Shown here piece after piece: positions 50,672-60,259 of a stretch of DNA of 64,000 bases (position 1 is its first letter; every line of letters begins with the position of its first letter). This DNA is from Pseudalgibacter ostreae (GTDB lineage Bacteria; Bacteroidota; Bacteroidia; Flavobacteriales; Flavobacteriaceae). Under the pieces are notes generated by a model. The model saw only the letters and a program-made list of their open reading frames with translations. It was not told the origin of the DNA and did not search any database. The stretch spans positions 62,001 to 126,000 of the forward strand of contig NZ_JBHMFC010000009.1 in assembly GCF_042427585.1 (NCBI RefSeq). Direction: 5' to 3'. The position numbers and the translations under genes were made by a program.

Positions 50672-52402
50672 ATGATACACATCGAACCAAAAATTTTAGA
50701 CCGTATTAATACGTGGTTAACCCCTACTTTTGATGAGGACACTCAGGCTTTTATCAAAAACAGCATTGCCAACACCCCTAAAGAAATCCAAGAAAGCTTT
50801 TATAAAGACTTAGAGTTTGGAACAGGAGGCATGCGCGGTATCATGGGAGTTGGTACAAACAGGATAAACAAATACACATTAGGCAAAAGTACACAAGGCT
50901 TAAGTGATTATTTACATAAATCTTTTCCAAACGAGCCCTTAAAAGCCGTGATTGCTTATGATTGTAGGCACAATAGTAAAACTTTAGCCAAATTAGTTGC
51001 CGATGTATTCTCCGCAAATGGGATTAATGTTTATCTGTTTGAGGATTTACGGACCACCCCAGAATTATCGTTCGCAGTACGGCACCTAGACTGCCATTGC
51101 GGTATCGTTTTAACAGCCTCTCACAATCCACCAGAATATAACGGCTACAAAGTTTATTGGCAAGATGGCGGACAATTGGTGCCCCCGCATGATGAAGGCG
51201 TCATCAATTTAATAAACGCATTGGATTATTCTAAAATAAAATTTGAAGCCAATAATGATTTAATCCATTATATCGGAAAAGATGTAGACCAAGCCTTTAT
51301 TGATGCCTGTGTAGAAAACGGCTCTGTAGGGGCAACACAAAAAGCCAAAGACAACCTTACCATTGTGTTTACATCGCTTCACGGCACATCTATTACTGCC
51401 GTTCCTGAAACCTTAAAACGGGCAGGTTATAAAAACGTGCATATTGTAAAAGAACAAGAAGTCCCTAATGGCGACTTTCCCACGGTACAATCGCCAAACC
51501 CAGAAGAACCTGCCGCTTTAAAAATGGCCTTGGAACTGGCAGAAAGTGTAAATGCAGATATTGTTATTGGTACAGACCCTGATTCCGACAGGCTGGGTGT
51601 GGCTGTTCGAAATTCTGAAAATAAATTGCAGCTGCTTAACGGAAACCAAACCATGCTCATGATGGTTAATTTTCTATTAAAACAATGGAAGGATGAAAAC
51701 AAGATAAAAGGAAAAGAGTTTATTGCCTCAACAATTGTGTCTACACCAATGTTGGGCAAACTATCAAAATCATATGGCGTTGAAAGCAAAATAGTGTTAA
51801 CTGGTTTTAAATGGATTGCGAAATTGATAAAAGATTTCCCTGAATTGGATTTCATTGGTGGTGGAGAAGAAAGCTTTGGTTTTATGGTTGGTGACTTTGT
51901 ACGCGATAAAGATGCAGTAACCTCTACCCTATTGGCCTGTGAAATTGCAGCAATATCAAAAGCTAACGGAAGTTCTTTCTACGACGAGTTGATCACGCTC
52001 TATACAACTCACGGCTTTTACAAAGAAAAACTTATATCGTTAACCAAAAAAGGAATCGAAGGCGCACAGGAAATTACCCAAATGATGAGTGACGCTCGAG
52101 AAAACCCGCTTAAAGAGATTAATGGCTCTAAAGTGGTGAAAATTGACGATTACGAATTGTCTCTTTCCAAAAACATGAGCACTAAAGAAGAAAGTAAAAT
52201 AGACATGCCAAAATCTAACGTATTGATTTATCATACTGAAGATGGCAGCCAAATTGCTTTAAGACCAAGTGGAACAGAACCAAAAATAAAATTCTATGTA
52301 AGTGTTAACACCGCTTTGAAAACTACAGAAGAATTTAAGCAAACCGAAGCGTTACTTGATACCAAGGCTGATGCTATTTTAAAAGACATGAAGCTCATCT
52401 AA
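50672..52402 (+). CDS. Phosphoglucomutase / phosphomannomutase
   Basis: This 576-residue alpha-D-phosphohexomutase has FGTGGMRGIMGVG near 50-62 and the phosphoserine loop VLTASHNPPEYNGYK near 144-158. The metal loop TDPDSDRLGVA is near 303, the sugar-binding GGGEESFGF near 394, and the phosphate site LRPSGTEPKIKFY near 531. It moves the phosphate between C1 and C6 of hexoses for glycogen and nucleotide sugar synthesis. It lies three bases before the ABC exporter gene, so the two are surely co-transcribed. Confidence 0.95.
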   Translation: MIHIEPKILDRINTWLTPTFDEDTQAFIKNSIANTPKEIQESFYKDLEFGTGGMRGIMGVGTNRINKYTLGKSTQGLSDYLHKSFPNEPLKAVIAYDCRHNSKTLAKLVADVFSANGINVYLFEDLRTTPELSFAVRHLDCHCGIVLTASHNPPEYNGYKVYWQDGGQLVPPHDEGVINLINALDYSKIKFEANNDLIHYIGKDVDQAFIDACVENGSVGATQKAKDNLTIVFTSLHGTSITAVPETLKRAGYKNVHIVKEQEVPNGDFPTVQSPNPEEPAALKMALELAESVNADIVIGTDPDSDRLGVAVRNSENKLQLLNGNQTMLMMVNFLLKQWKDENKIKGKEFIASTIVSTPMLGKLSKSYGVESKIVLTGFKWIAKLIKDFPELDFIGGGEESFGFMVGDFVRDKDAVTSTLLACEIAAISKANGSSFYDELITLYTTHGFYKEKLISLTKKGIEGAQEITQMMSDARENPLKEINGSKVVKIDDYELSLSKNMSTKEESKIDMPKSNVLIYHTEDGSQIALRPSGTEPKIKFYVSVNTALKTTEEFKQTEALLDTKADAILKDMKLI

Positions 52403-52405
52403 TTA

Positions 52406-54238
52406 ATGAATTATATAAAAAAAATTTTAAAATTTGCGTTACCCTATAAAAGATTCGCAATTTTAAACATCATTGCCAATGTGTTTTATGCATTATTTGG
52501 TACCCTAGCTATGGTATCACTTATGCCTATGATAAACATACTGTTTAATGAGACAGAAAAAAGCTACACAAAGCCCAGTTTTGAAACATTAGGAGACTAT
52601 TTCAATAAAGAGAATATTATAGAATATTTTAACTTTTTCGTAACCAACAAACTAGAAGTTGATGGCCCAAGCGCTACATTGGCCCTAATGGTTATTATCA
52701 TTATTTCACTTTTTTTACTTAAAAACTTTTTTAATTATATGGGTCTTTACTACATCACCTATCTAAGAAACGGTATGTTAAAAGATTTAAGAAATAAGAT
52801 TTACGAGAAAACACTCAGGCTTCCCATTGCTTTCTTTTCAGAAAAACGTAAAGGAGATATTATTGCAAGAATTTCTGGTGATGTCAATGAGGTCCAAAAT
52901 TCTTTTTTATCTATTCTAGAACTGATTGTAAAGGAACCATTAACGATTATTTTCGCCATTATCGCCATGTTCTTAACCAGTGTTGAGCTTACTATTTTTG
53001 TGTTCTTGTTTATCCCTATTTCTGGATTTATTATTTCAGCTATTGGTAAACAGCTCAAAAAACACTCCGAAAATGTGCAAAAAGAGCAAGGTATTTTTCT
53101 TTCCACTTTAGAAGAAACACTCGGGGGCATGAAGATTATAAAAGGGTTTAATTCTGAAACGAATTTCATTTCCAAATTCAATCAATCTACCTATCGCTTT
53201 TTTCAATTTTCTAATCAATTGGCACATCGCCAAAATTTAGCATCACCCACCAGCGAGTTCCTGGGCATTGTAACTATTGCAGTGCTCCTATGGTTTGGTG
53301 GCAGTATGGTATTAATAGACAAAACATTATCTGGCGGTGCTTTTATTGGATTTATGGCATTAGCCTATCAAATCTTAACCCCCGCAAAGGCCATTAGTAA
53401 GGCTGCATATAGCGTTAAAAGAGGTAATGCAGCCGCAGAGCGTGTTTTGGAAATCTTAGAAACCAAAAGTCCGCTTGACGATAAACCAAATGCCCTTGTT
53501 AAAGAGCATTTTGAAAAGGAAATAAAATTAAGCAATGTTTCGTTTAAATACGACGATGAACTTGTTCTCAAAAACTTTTCTATAACGGTCCCTAAAGGAA
53601 AAAGTATTGCTCTGGTTGGACAGTCGGGCAGTGGTAAAAGCACTATCGCCAATTTGGTTACTCGCTTTTACGATGTTACAGAAGGAAGCATTACCGTAGA
53701 TGGAGAAGACATCAGAAACATGACCAAACACTCCTTAAGAAACTTAGTGGGCTTGGTTACCCAAGATTCAATTCTATTTAACGATACCATTAAAAATAAC
53801 ATTAGTATTGGAAAAGAAAATGCTACAGACGACGAGGTGATTGAAGCCTTAAAAGTTGCCAATGCCTGGGAATTTGTAAAAAACCTACCATTAGGCATCC
53901 ATACCAATATAGGAGACTCTGGAAATAAACTTTCTGGCGGCCAAAAACAACGATTAAGTATTGCTCGAGCAGTGCTTAAAAGTCCGCCCATTATGGTTTT
54001 AGATGAAGCGACCTCTGCTCTAGATACGGAAAGTGAGCGCTTAGTTCAGGTCGCTCTGGAAAACATGATGAAAAACAGAACATCTATTATTATAGCCCAT
54101 AGATTGTCAACCATTCAAAATGCAGATGAGATTGTCGTGCTGCATAAAGGCAAAATTGTAGAACAAGGCACGCACCAAGACCTTATCGCTAAAAAAGGCG
54201 TGTACAATAAGTTGGTAGACATGCAAAGTTTTGAATAA
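52406..54238 (+). CDS. msbA: ABC exporter, MsbA-like, fused permease and ATPase
   Basis: This 610-residue half-transporter has a six-span membrane domain at about 15-330 and an ATPase domain at about 365-605. The ATPase has Walker A LVGQSGSGKSTIANL near 402-416, Q-loop GLVTQDSI near 450, signature KLSGGQKQRLSIARA near 508-522, Walker B IMVLDEATSALD near 529-540, and switch IIAHRLST near 563. It should flip lipid A or phospholipid across the inner membrane; MsbA is the likely role but not proven. It follows the phosphohexomutase by three bases. Confidence 0.92.
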   Translation: MNYIKKILKFALPYKRFAILNIIANVFYALFGTLAMVSLMPMINILFNETEKSYTKPSFETLGDYFNKENIIEYFNFFVTNKLEVDGPSATLALMVIIIISLFLLKNFFNYMGLYYITYLRNGMLKDLRNKIYEKTLRLPIAFFSEKRKGDIIARISGDVNEVQNSFLSILELIVKEPLTIIFAIIAMFLTSVELTIFVFLFIPISGFIISAIGKQLKKHSENVQKEQGIFLSTLEETLGGMKIIKGFNSETNFISKFNQSTYRFFQFSNQLAHRQNLASPTSEFLGIVTIAVLLWFGGSMVLIDKTLSGGAFIGFMALAYQILTPAKAISKAAYSVKRGNAAAERVLEILETKSPLDDKPNALVKEHFEKEIKLSNVSFKYDDELVLKNFSITVPKGKSIALVGQSGSGKSTIANLVTRFYDVTEGSITVDGEDIRNMTKHSLRNLVGLVTQDSILFNDTIKNNISIGKENATDDEVIEALKVANAWEFVKNLPLGIHTNIGDSGNKLSGGQKQRLSIARAVLKSPPIMVLDEATSALDTESERLVQVALENMMKNRTSIIIAHRLSTIQNADEIVVLHKGKIVEQGTHQDLIAKKGVYNKLVDMQSFE

Positions 54239-54269
54239 TAAGCATAATAACACGTGTTGTGTTAAAATA

Positions 54270-54303
54270 AAAAAGGATAGAGATTTGGGCTTCTATCCTT
54301 TTT
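54270..54303 (+). terminator. Terminator of the mutase-exporter operon
   Basis: AAAAAGGATAGA at 54270-54281 pairs perfectly with 54292-54303, ending in a T tract, 31 bases after the exporter stop. Confidence 0.92.
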
Positions 54304-54391
54304 CCGTTCTTAGTTAGACTTGGGGAAGACTAACAACTTAAGTAGGTTTCGTTAGAACAAACATAACTCATAAAACCATAACAAACAAGAA

Positions 54392-54428
54392 AAAATGCAT
54401 TTTATCGTGTTTAAAATGCATTTCATCG
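54392..54428 (+). repeat. 21-bp-spaced direct repeat with inner palindrome
   Basis: AAAATGCATTTTATCG at 54392-54407 recurs with one change at 54413-54428. The start-to-start distance is 21 bases, two helical turns. The two units together also form a 12-bp inverted repeat (54393-54404 against 54412-54423). It lies 127 bases before the ECF sigma gene start in a 316-base gap and is the best regulatory candidate for that operon. Confidence 0.6.
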
Positions 54429-54554
54429 GCTTTCAAAAATATAAAATAGTGATTTTAAACAATTTATATTTCTTGCTTTTTCTATATAATAAACATATAT
54501 TTCGATTAAACTTTCGCTATATATTAAAGTCTAATACATATAAAATCGAATAAC

Positions 54555-55097
54555 TTGAGTGATGAATCTGGACTTATAGAGCGCCTCAAATCAAACATCA
54601 ATAAAGACGCCGCATTCAAAGAACTACTAGTGCTTTACAAAGAGCGTTTGTATTGGCATATTCGAAATATGGTAAAATCACATGATGATGCCGACGACGT
54701 GCTCCAAAATACTTTTGTAAAAGTCTACAGAAACATTAATGGTTTTAAAGGCGACAGCAAACTGTTTTCATGGATGTATCGCATTGCAACCAACGAATCC
54801 CTAACCTTTATTGGAAAAAAAGCAAAGCGCTTGCAGATAACCAATGAAGAAGTTCAGCAACTTGCTATAGACAATCTAACATCTGATGTTTATTTTGAGG
54901 GTGACGACATCCAAATGAAATTGCAAAAGGCCATTGCGACATTACCAGAAAAACAACAGCTCGTATTCAATATGAAATATTTTGAAGATATAAAATATAA
55001 AGACATGTCTGAAATCCTAGAAACAAGTGAAGGCGCTTTAAAAGCATCCTACCATATAGCCACAAAGAAGATTGAAGACTATTTAAGAAACCATTAA
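54555..55097 (+). CDS. ECF-type RNA polymerase sigma-70 factor
   Basis: This 180-residue protein has region 2 as DDADDVLQNTFVKVYRNING near 47-66 and FSWMYRIATNESLTF near 74. Region 4 covers LPEKQQLVFNMKYFEDIKYK near 130-149 and SEGALKASYHIATKKIEDYL near 158. The start is a TTG at 54555; no in-frame ATG lies before the conserved region. It belongs to the ECF group and should direct polymerase to a stress regulon. It is followed by a membrane protein and an exported protein on the same strand, likely its regulators. Confidence 0.92.
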   Translation: MSDESGLIERLKSNINKDAAFKELLVLYKERLYWHIRNMVKSHDDADDVLQNTFVKVYRNINGFKGDSKLFSWMYRIATNESLTFIGKKAKRLQITNEEVQQLAIDNLTSDVYFEGDDIQMKLQKAIATLPEKQQLVFNMKYFEDIKYKDMSEILETSEGALKASYHIATKKIEDYLRNH

Positions 55098-55161
55098 ACC
55101 TTTATAACTATTTAAAGTCTTAATAATAAGACCTATATATAACAATGAAGCGTTTAGGTTA

Positions 55162-55656
55162 ATGGAAAATAAAATGAAAAATAATTTATCTAACATAAAA
55201 AAGCCTGGATTTAAGACCCCGAATAACTATTTCGAAAATTTCGAAAGCAATATCTTCAAACAGGCTAAAACCAGTAATAATTCTGGACAAACTGGGTTTA
55301 AAGTCCCTACATCTTATTTTGACACATTAGAAAATCAAATAATGGATCAAGTTAAAGGGCATCATAAAACTAAAGTAATAAAGCACTTTAACACACGCCA
55401 TATCGTTTACATATCGAGCATTGCAGCTGCTATTTTATTATGGTTTACTTTTTCTTTTCCTGAAACATCAGCGTGGGACAACTTAGATTCTGATACGGTT
55501 GAAAATTACTTAATAAATGAAGATATTGGATCTTATGAAATAGCGTCTACCCTTGGAAGTACAGACTTTTCTGATTATAACTTAAAAATAAATGAAAATA
55601 GCATAGAAATCTATTTATTAGACCACACGGATATTGAAGATTTACTAATAGAATAA
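55162..55656 (+). CDS. Putative anti-sigma factor-like membrane protein
   Basis: This 164-residue protein has two copies of a short motif in its N-terminal half: KKPGFKTPNNYFENFESNIF near 13-32 and TGFKVPTSYFDTLENQIM near 45-62. A single membrane span (HIVYISSIAAAILLWFTFSF, about 79-98) and an acidic C-terminal domain follow. The order cytoplasmic repeat, span, outside domain fits a Bacteroidota anti-sigma factor. I do not recognise a named family. It lies between the sigma and sensor genes, 12 bases before the latter. Confidence 0.65.
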   Translation: MENKMKNNLSNIKKPGFKTPNNYFENFESNIFKQAKTSNNSGQTGFKVPTSYFDTLENQIMDQVKGHHKTKVIKHFNTRHIVYISSIAAAILLWFTFSFPETSAWDNLDSDTVENYLINEDIGSYEIASTLGSTDFSDYNLKINENSIEIYLLDHTDIEDLLIE

Positions 55657-55668
55657 ACTTAAGTAGAC

Positions 55669-56112
55669 ATGAAAAAAAACATATTTATAATACTGCTTCT
55701 CTTCGCTTCTGTTTCAGTTTTTGCACAAGGGAATCGAGAACAAATAAAAGCTCTAAAAGTGGCTTTTATAACTGAAAAACTAGACTTATCGGAACAGGAA
55801 GCGCAAGAGTTTTGGCCTATTTACAACACTTACGATAGCCATTACGCAAAAATAAAATTTAAAGATATAAAAAGCTTGCGGCATACCATTAAAAACAATA
55901 TCAATACGTTAGACGAGGCTAAGGCAAAAGCTTTATTAGACGAATTGGTAGACGCAGAAAACAAGCTATATAAAGCACGTACAGAGTTTATTTTGAAATT
56001 ACGAAAAGTCTTGTCGCCAAAAAAAATACTACTGCTTAAACTAGTCGAAGACGATTTCAACAGAAAATTATTTGAACAATACAAAAAGAAGCGTAGAGAA
56101 GAGAGAAATTAA
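55669..56112 (+). CDS. Exported Spy/CpxP-like sensor protein of the ECF operon
   Basis: This 147-residue protein has a signal peptide (residues 1-20, ending VFAQ) and then an all-helical charged body with KVAFITEKLDLSEQEAQEFW near 31-50 and LRKVLSPKKILLLKLVEDDF near 119-138. The LSEQEAQxFWP and LSPxK elements are those of Spy/CpxP-like helical hairpin proteins that Bacteroidota annotations call sensors of ECF sigma factors. It probably binds misfolded envelope proteins or signals to the anti-sigma factor. Confidence 0.72.
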   Translation: MKKNIFIILLLFASVSVFAQGNREQIKALKVAFITEKLDLSEQEAQEFWPIYNTYDSHYAKIKFKDIKSLRHTIKNNINTLDEAKAKALLDELVDAENKLYKARTEFILKLRKVLSPKKILLLKLVEDDFNRKLFEQYKKKRREERN

Positions 56113-56256
56113 AAAAGTAATAGACAATCCACACGCTATTAAAAGTACACCCACATACAATGTGGGCATAAAACACTGGCTAACAAACGCTTATTTTAAA
56201 AACCACTAATATAGTAGCAACGTGCCAACAGCATGAATAGAAGACTAGAAATACCT

Positions 56257-57306
56257 CTAATCTTCCATGTCTTGATGCTTAGCATAGTTTTGCCATTTCT
56301 CAATACACAGTTTCATATCCTGTGGAATTTCACTTTCGAAACGCATAAACTCGTTTGTTTTAGGATGTTTAAAACCTAATGTTCTAGCGTGTAAAGCTTG
56401 CCTAGGCAATATTTTAAAACAATTATCTACAAACTGCTTGTATTTAGTAAACGTAGTGCCTTTTAATATTTTTTCTCCACCATAACGTTCATCATTAAAC
56501 AAGGTGTGCCCAATATGTTTCATATGCACCCGTATTTGATGGGTACGACCTGTTTCAAGCCTACATGATACTAGAGTAACATACCCCAAACGTTCCAAAA
56601 CTTTATAATGTGTTATAGCTGGCTTACCTTTCTCAATTTCATCATTCAGAAAAACAGTATTCTGTAATCTGTTTTTGGGATGCCTACCTATATGCCCCTC
56701 TATGGTGCCCTCCTCCTCTTCTATATGCCCCCAAACAAGGGCTACATATTCGCGCTCACTGGTTTTTTCAGCAAATTGTAAAGATAAATGCGCCATAGCT
56801 TTCTCGGTTTTCGCCACCACTAAAAGACCGCTAGTATCTTTATCTATACGATGTACCAATCCGGGACGTTCACTGGAATTGTTTGGAAGGTTATCAAACC
56901 TATAAATAAGGGCATTAATTAATGTACCAGAATAATTGCCATGCCCTGGGTGTACCACCATACCTGCGGGTTTATTAACAACCAACAGGTCGTCATCTTC
57001 ATAAACAACGTCAATATCAATTGCTTCGCCCACCAATAAATTTTCATGTGGAGGATGTGTAAACAACACACGAATCGCATCAAAGGGTTTAACCTTATAA
57101 TTAGACTTTACAGGGATATCATTTACAAAAATGCTTCCATTTTTAGCACCGGCCTGGATTTTGTTCCGCGTCGCATTCTCTATGCGATTCATCAAATATT
57201 TATCAATACGTAAAGGGGCTTGCCCTTTGTCTACAAGGAACGCATAATGTTCGTATAAATCACTTTCGTCTTCTTCTTCCTGTAAATGTGGTGTGTAGTC
57301 GTCCAT
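56257..57306 (-). CDS. Ribosomal large subunit pseudouridine synthase, RluD-like
   Basis: This 349-residue protein has an S4 RNA-binding domain at about 30-90 (LRIDKYLMNRIENATRNKIQ). The RluA catalytic domain has PGLVHRIDKDTSGLLVVAKT near 152-171 with the catalytic Asp in HRIDKDTSG, and GRTHQIRVHMKHIGH near 260. It converts uridines in 23S rRNA to pseudouridine. It is co-transcribed with the PASTA protein, three bases upstream. The C-terminal tail of about 20 residues is extra. Confidence 0.93.
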   Translation of the reverse strand: MDDYTPHLQEEEDESDLYEHYAFLVDKGQAPLRIDKYLMNRIENATRNKIQAGAKNGSIFVNDIPVKSNYKVKPFDAIRVLFTHPPHENLLVGEAIDIDVVYEDDDLLVVNKPAGMVVHPGHGNYSGTLINALIYRFDNLPNNSSERPGLVHRIDKDTSGLLVVAKTEKAMAHLSLQFAEKTSEREYVALVWGHIEEEEGTIEGHIGRHPKNRLQNTVFLNDEIEKGKPAITHYKVLERLGYVTLVSCRLETGRTHQIRVHMKHIGHTLFNDERYGGEKILKGTTFTKYKQFVDNCFKILPRQALHARTLGFKHPKTNEFMRFESEIPQDMKLCIEKWQNYAKHQDMED

Positions 57307-57309
57307 ATG

Positions 57310-57867
57310 TTATTCTAGCCTATTGCCATTGCCAAGTACTAAATCTATTTTTGTTGTTTTAGGTAACATATCACCAGGTGCTATTGTTTTCCCTTGATAT
57401 TCCATTTTTAGCACCATATCTTTACCTATATTATCAACATAGGTTAATTTACCCAACGTAAAGCCTAACGCTTCTAGTGTGGGCTTAGCTTGCCGAAAGG
57501 TTTGCTCTTTTAAATCTGGAACTAAAATTTTCCTATAACCCGATGGGTTCAAAGTAACATAAATTTTTCTGTCTTTTTTAACCTTGGCACCAGCAACAGG
57601 ATCCTGTTCTATTACCGAAAATTTAGGGTAATCAGGGTTGAAATTAGCAGAGTCCTGTACTTGAAGTACTAGGTTATTCTCTTTCAACTCTATTTGTGCT
57701 ACATTTAAAGACTTTCCTGTTAAACTGGGCACGGTTTCAAATTCCCCATGATTGGTAGAAACCCTCAACCACTTTAGAAGTAAAAAACAAATAACCACTA
57801 TGGCCACAACAGCCAATACAATTTGTTTTAAAAATGTTTTGCTAAAAAAAAATTTAATGATGCTCAT
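57310..57867 (-). CDS. PASTA-domain membrane-anchored protein
   Basis: This 185-residue protein has a short cytoplasmic N-terminus, one span at about 15-32 (QIVLAVVAIVVICFLLL), and two to three PASTA domains outside. They show VPSLTGKSLNVAQIELKENN near 42-61, IVEQDPVAGAKVKKDRKIY and VPDLKEQTFRQAKPTLEALG near 115-134. No kinase or penicillin-binding domain is attached. It probably senses peptidoglycan. It lies three bases before the RluD-like gene and is divergent from ddl, a common order in Bacteroidota. Confidence 0.9.
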   Translation of the reverse strand: MSIIKFFFSKTFLKQIVLAVVAIVVICFLLLKWLRVSTNHGEFETVPSLTGKSLNVAQIELKENNLVLQVQDSANFNPDYPKFSVIEQDPVAGAKVKKDRKIYVTLNPSGYRKILVPDLKEQTFRQAKPTLEALGFTLGKLTYVDNIGKDMVLKMEYQGKTIAPGDMLPKTTKIDLVLGNGNRLE

Positions 57868-58087
57868 TTATAGAAATTTCGATATGGCAAATATATAAAA
57901 ACAGAACTGTTTTTTGTTTCGCAATTTATGTGATAATTTAGCTTGGCTTATATTATTTGCAAAAGATACATTTTATTGTTGGTTTTAGATTTAAATAATC
58001 ACTTTATTAAAGGATTTTTTGTTCTCTTAACATACAGCAAAAGAATGCAAAATTTTTCCATAATCAACTATATAAAAAAAACAATTA

Positions 58088-59065
58088 ATGAAAAAAAATA
58101 TTGCCATCATCATGGGAGGGTATTCCAATGAATATCAAATATCTTTAACTAGTGGACAAGTTGTTTTTGAAACGCTAGATACTTCCAAGTACGTGGCCTT
58201 CCGCATCCATATTTTTAAAGACAAATGGGTATATGTTGACACACAGAATAAGGAATTTCCTGTGGACAAAAATGATTTCTCGATTACAATAAATCAATCT
58301 AAAATCACCTTCGACTGTGTTTTTAACGCCATTCATGGCTCGCCGGGAGAAGATGGTTTTATGCAAGGCTATTTTGCTTTATTGAACATGCCCCATACCA
58401 GCTGCGGTATGTATCAAGCATCTATTACGTTTAACAAACGAGACTGTCTAAGCATTTTAAAACCTTATGGTATTAAAACAGCCGACTCTTATTATATAAA
58501 TTTAGGAGACAGTATCCATGAAGATGCCATTATCCAAAAAGTAGGACTTCCTTGTTTTGTAAAAGCGAACAAAGCGGGAAGTAGCTTTGGAATAACTAAA
58601 GTACATAAAAAAGAAGACTTACAAAACGCTATAAAGGTAGCTTTTAAAGAAGATGATGAAATTATTATTGAGTCTTTTTTAGATGGCACCGAGGTTTCTG
58701 TAGGAGTTATCAACTACAAAGGAGAGACAAAAGTACTGCCTATTACAGAAATCGTTAGTGAAAATGATTTTTTTGATTATGAAGCAAAATACTTAGGAAA
58801 ATCGCAAGAAATAACCCCTGCCAGATTGACCGATGCGCAAGAAAAAAAAGTACGTATGGTAGCTAAAAAAGTTTACGACGTGCTAAAACTGACCGGATTT
58901 TCTAGAAGCGAATATATTTTTAAAAATGGAGAGCCTTATTTGTTAGAAGTAAATACAGTACCAGGTTTAACTCGAGCAAGCATTTTACCACAACAAGCCG
59001 CCGCCGCAAATATCCCGTTGGCTGATTTGTTTGACAATGCTATTCAAGAATCTTTAAAAAATTAG
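58088..59065 (+). CDS. ddl: D-alanine--D-alanine ligase
   Basis: This 325-residue ATP-grasp enzyme has IAIIMGGYSNEYQISLTSG near 4-22 (usual GGxSxExxVSLxSG), FNAIHGSPGEDGFMQG near 79-94, LPCFVKANKAGSSFGITKV near 154-172, FSRSEYIFKNGEPYLLEVNT near 273 and PGLTRASILPQQAAA near 294. It joins two D-Ala with ATP for peptidoglycan precursors. It is divergent from the PASTA gene, in keeping with a cell wall theme. Confidence 0.95.
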   Translation: MKKNIAIIMGGYSNEYQISLTSGQVVFETLDTSKYVAFRIHIFKDKWVYVDTQNKEFPVDKNDFSITINQSKITFDCVFNAIHGSPGEDGFMQGYFALLNMPHTSCGMYQASITFNKRDCLSILKPYGIKTADSYYINLGDSIHEDAIIQKVGLPCFVKANKAGSSFGITKVHKKEDLQNAIKVAFKEDDEIIIESFLDGTEVSVGVINYKGETKVLPITEIVSENDFFDYEAKYLGKSQEITPARLTDAQEKKVRMVAKKVYDVLKLTGFSRSEYIFKNGEPYLLEVNTVPGLTRASILPQQAAAANIPLADLFDNAIQESLKN

Positions 59066-59188
59066 CTGCCCCCCATTCTAACGACACCGTATTATACTTT
59101 ATTCTATAATATTAAACTATATATTTTTAGAAGTCCTCTAATAGCTTAATTAGAAGCTCTAAGATAAAAACCAATTTGGGTATAAAAA

Positions 59189-59215
59189 AAACTGCTCAGA
59201 AATACTGAGCAGTTT
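59189..59215. terminator. Bidirectional terminator
   Basis: AAACTGCTCAG at 59189-59199 pairs with CTGAGCAGTTT at 59205-59215 around AAATA. It lies between ddl and the convergent lyase gene. Confidence 0.9.
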
Positions 59216-59244
59216 ATCTTTTATATTAAGCTAAGTAAAAGCTA

Positions 59245-60021
59245 TTATTTATCAAAACCAAACATAGTTAATTTAGGGTCTTTATCATTCCCTTCAGTAT
59301 ATACGCCTGCTTTTAGATAATATTTAGTTTTTACGCCGTCCCAATTAGGTGTAGGTGTAATAGTAGATGCACTACTACCGCTGGTTGTGGTAATATTTAC
59401 CAAAGCATTCCCTCCACTAAATCTAATTCTTAAAGTAAAAGTAGAGCCTGATGTATAATTTGGCCCTGTGATAGTCGAGTAAGTACCTGTAGCTAAAGTA
59501 GGATTATTGGTTGTTGTTTTTATATAAAACTTTCCGTTTTCCACATAAACCCTTATTAAAGGACGGTTTACACCTGTCCCCCTATTATGTACTTGCCCTA
59601 CGGTAACTCCTAAATTAGGAATGTTCTCTAACTTACCTATATACTCCATATCTTTAGAGGTTGTTAAAGCCGATTCTTTCCCAGATTTTTCTTTTATTTC
59701 TGTTCTATGACTTTTCTCTTGATTACATTTAAACACCCTTTGTCCTGATGAGTTTACATCAAAGTAGAATTGATTATCAGTAGTTGTAGGATTGAAATAC
59801 GCTCTACTACTTATACTTCCTCCAGCACCAGCATAAGTGGTTTCCCCGTCGAAATCAGCAAAATCAAAACGCCCTGTCGATGCTCTTGCCAACACGTCTT
59901 CCTCTTCCAATAAAACCTCTTGTTCTGGTAATACCTCTGTAGTTAAATTGGAATCATTTTCGGTACTACAGCTCATAAAAAAAAGCATTATAGCAGACAC
60001 TCTTAAAATGTTTAGTTTCAT
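59245..60021 (-). CDS. Polysaccharide lyase family 7-like lipoprotein (alginate lyase-like)
   Basis: This 258-residue protein has a lipoprotein signal with LFFMSCS (Cys at about 18), then an acidic linker to about 50. The beta-jelly-roll lyase domain has the three PL7 catalytic segments in slightly altered form: KSHRTEIKEKSGK near 104-116 (usual RSELRE), VGQVHNRG near 141-148 (QIH) and KYYLKAGVYTEGN near 233-245 (YFKAGxYxQ). Arg, Gln, His and Tyr of the active site are all kept. It should cleave alginate or a related uronan at the cell surface. No other alginate gene is near. Confidence 0.85.
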   Translation of the reverse strand: MKLNILRVSAIMLFFMSCSTENDSNLTTEVLPEQEVLLEEEDVLARASTGRFDFADFDGETTYAGAGGSISSRAYFNPTTTDNQFYFDVNSSGQRVFKCNQEKSHRTEIKEKSGKESALTTSKDMEYIGKLENIPNLGVTVGQVHNRGTGVNRPLIRVYVENGKFYIKTTTNNPTLATGTYSTITGPNYTSGSTFTLRIRFSGGNALVNITTTSGSSASTITPTPNWDGVKTKYYLKAGVYTEGNDKDPKLTMFGFDK

Positions 60022-60063
60022 AATATTATGTTTTAAATGTTTGGTTTGTTTGGTTTTCCACTC

Positions 60064-60073
60064 TGGTCAACCA
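60064..60073 (-). promoter_or_regulatory. GntR-type operator candidate upstream of the lyase gene
   Basis: TGGTCAACCA at 60064-60073 (with the flanking AATT on one side, read on the minus strand as AATTGGTTGACCAG) has the TGGT-N2-ACCA layout of FadR/UxuR-type GntR operators. It lies 43 bases upstream of the lyase start. Uronate-responsive GntR regulators are known in alginate loci. Only one site is visible. Confidence 0.4.
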
Positions 60074-60259
60074 ATTTATTAATGCTAATCTAATGTATTA
60101 TGTTGTAATTATTTAAAATATTTTTAGACCGCATTGCTCATAATAATAAAATTATAAATTATTGTCTATCTTTGGTATTTACCATTCGATAATGAATTTT
60201 CGATTCGTATGTAACCTTGAGGAAAATATAAAGGCAATGATGATAAAATTAAATAAACA

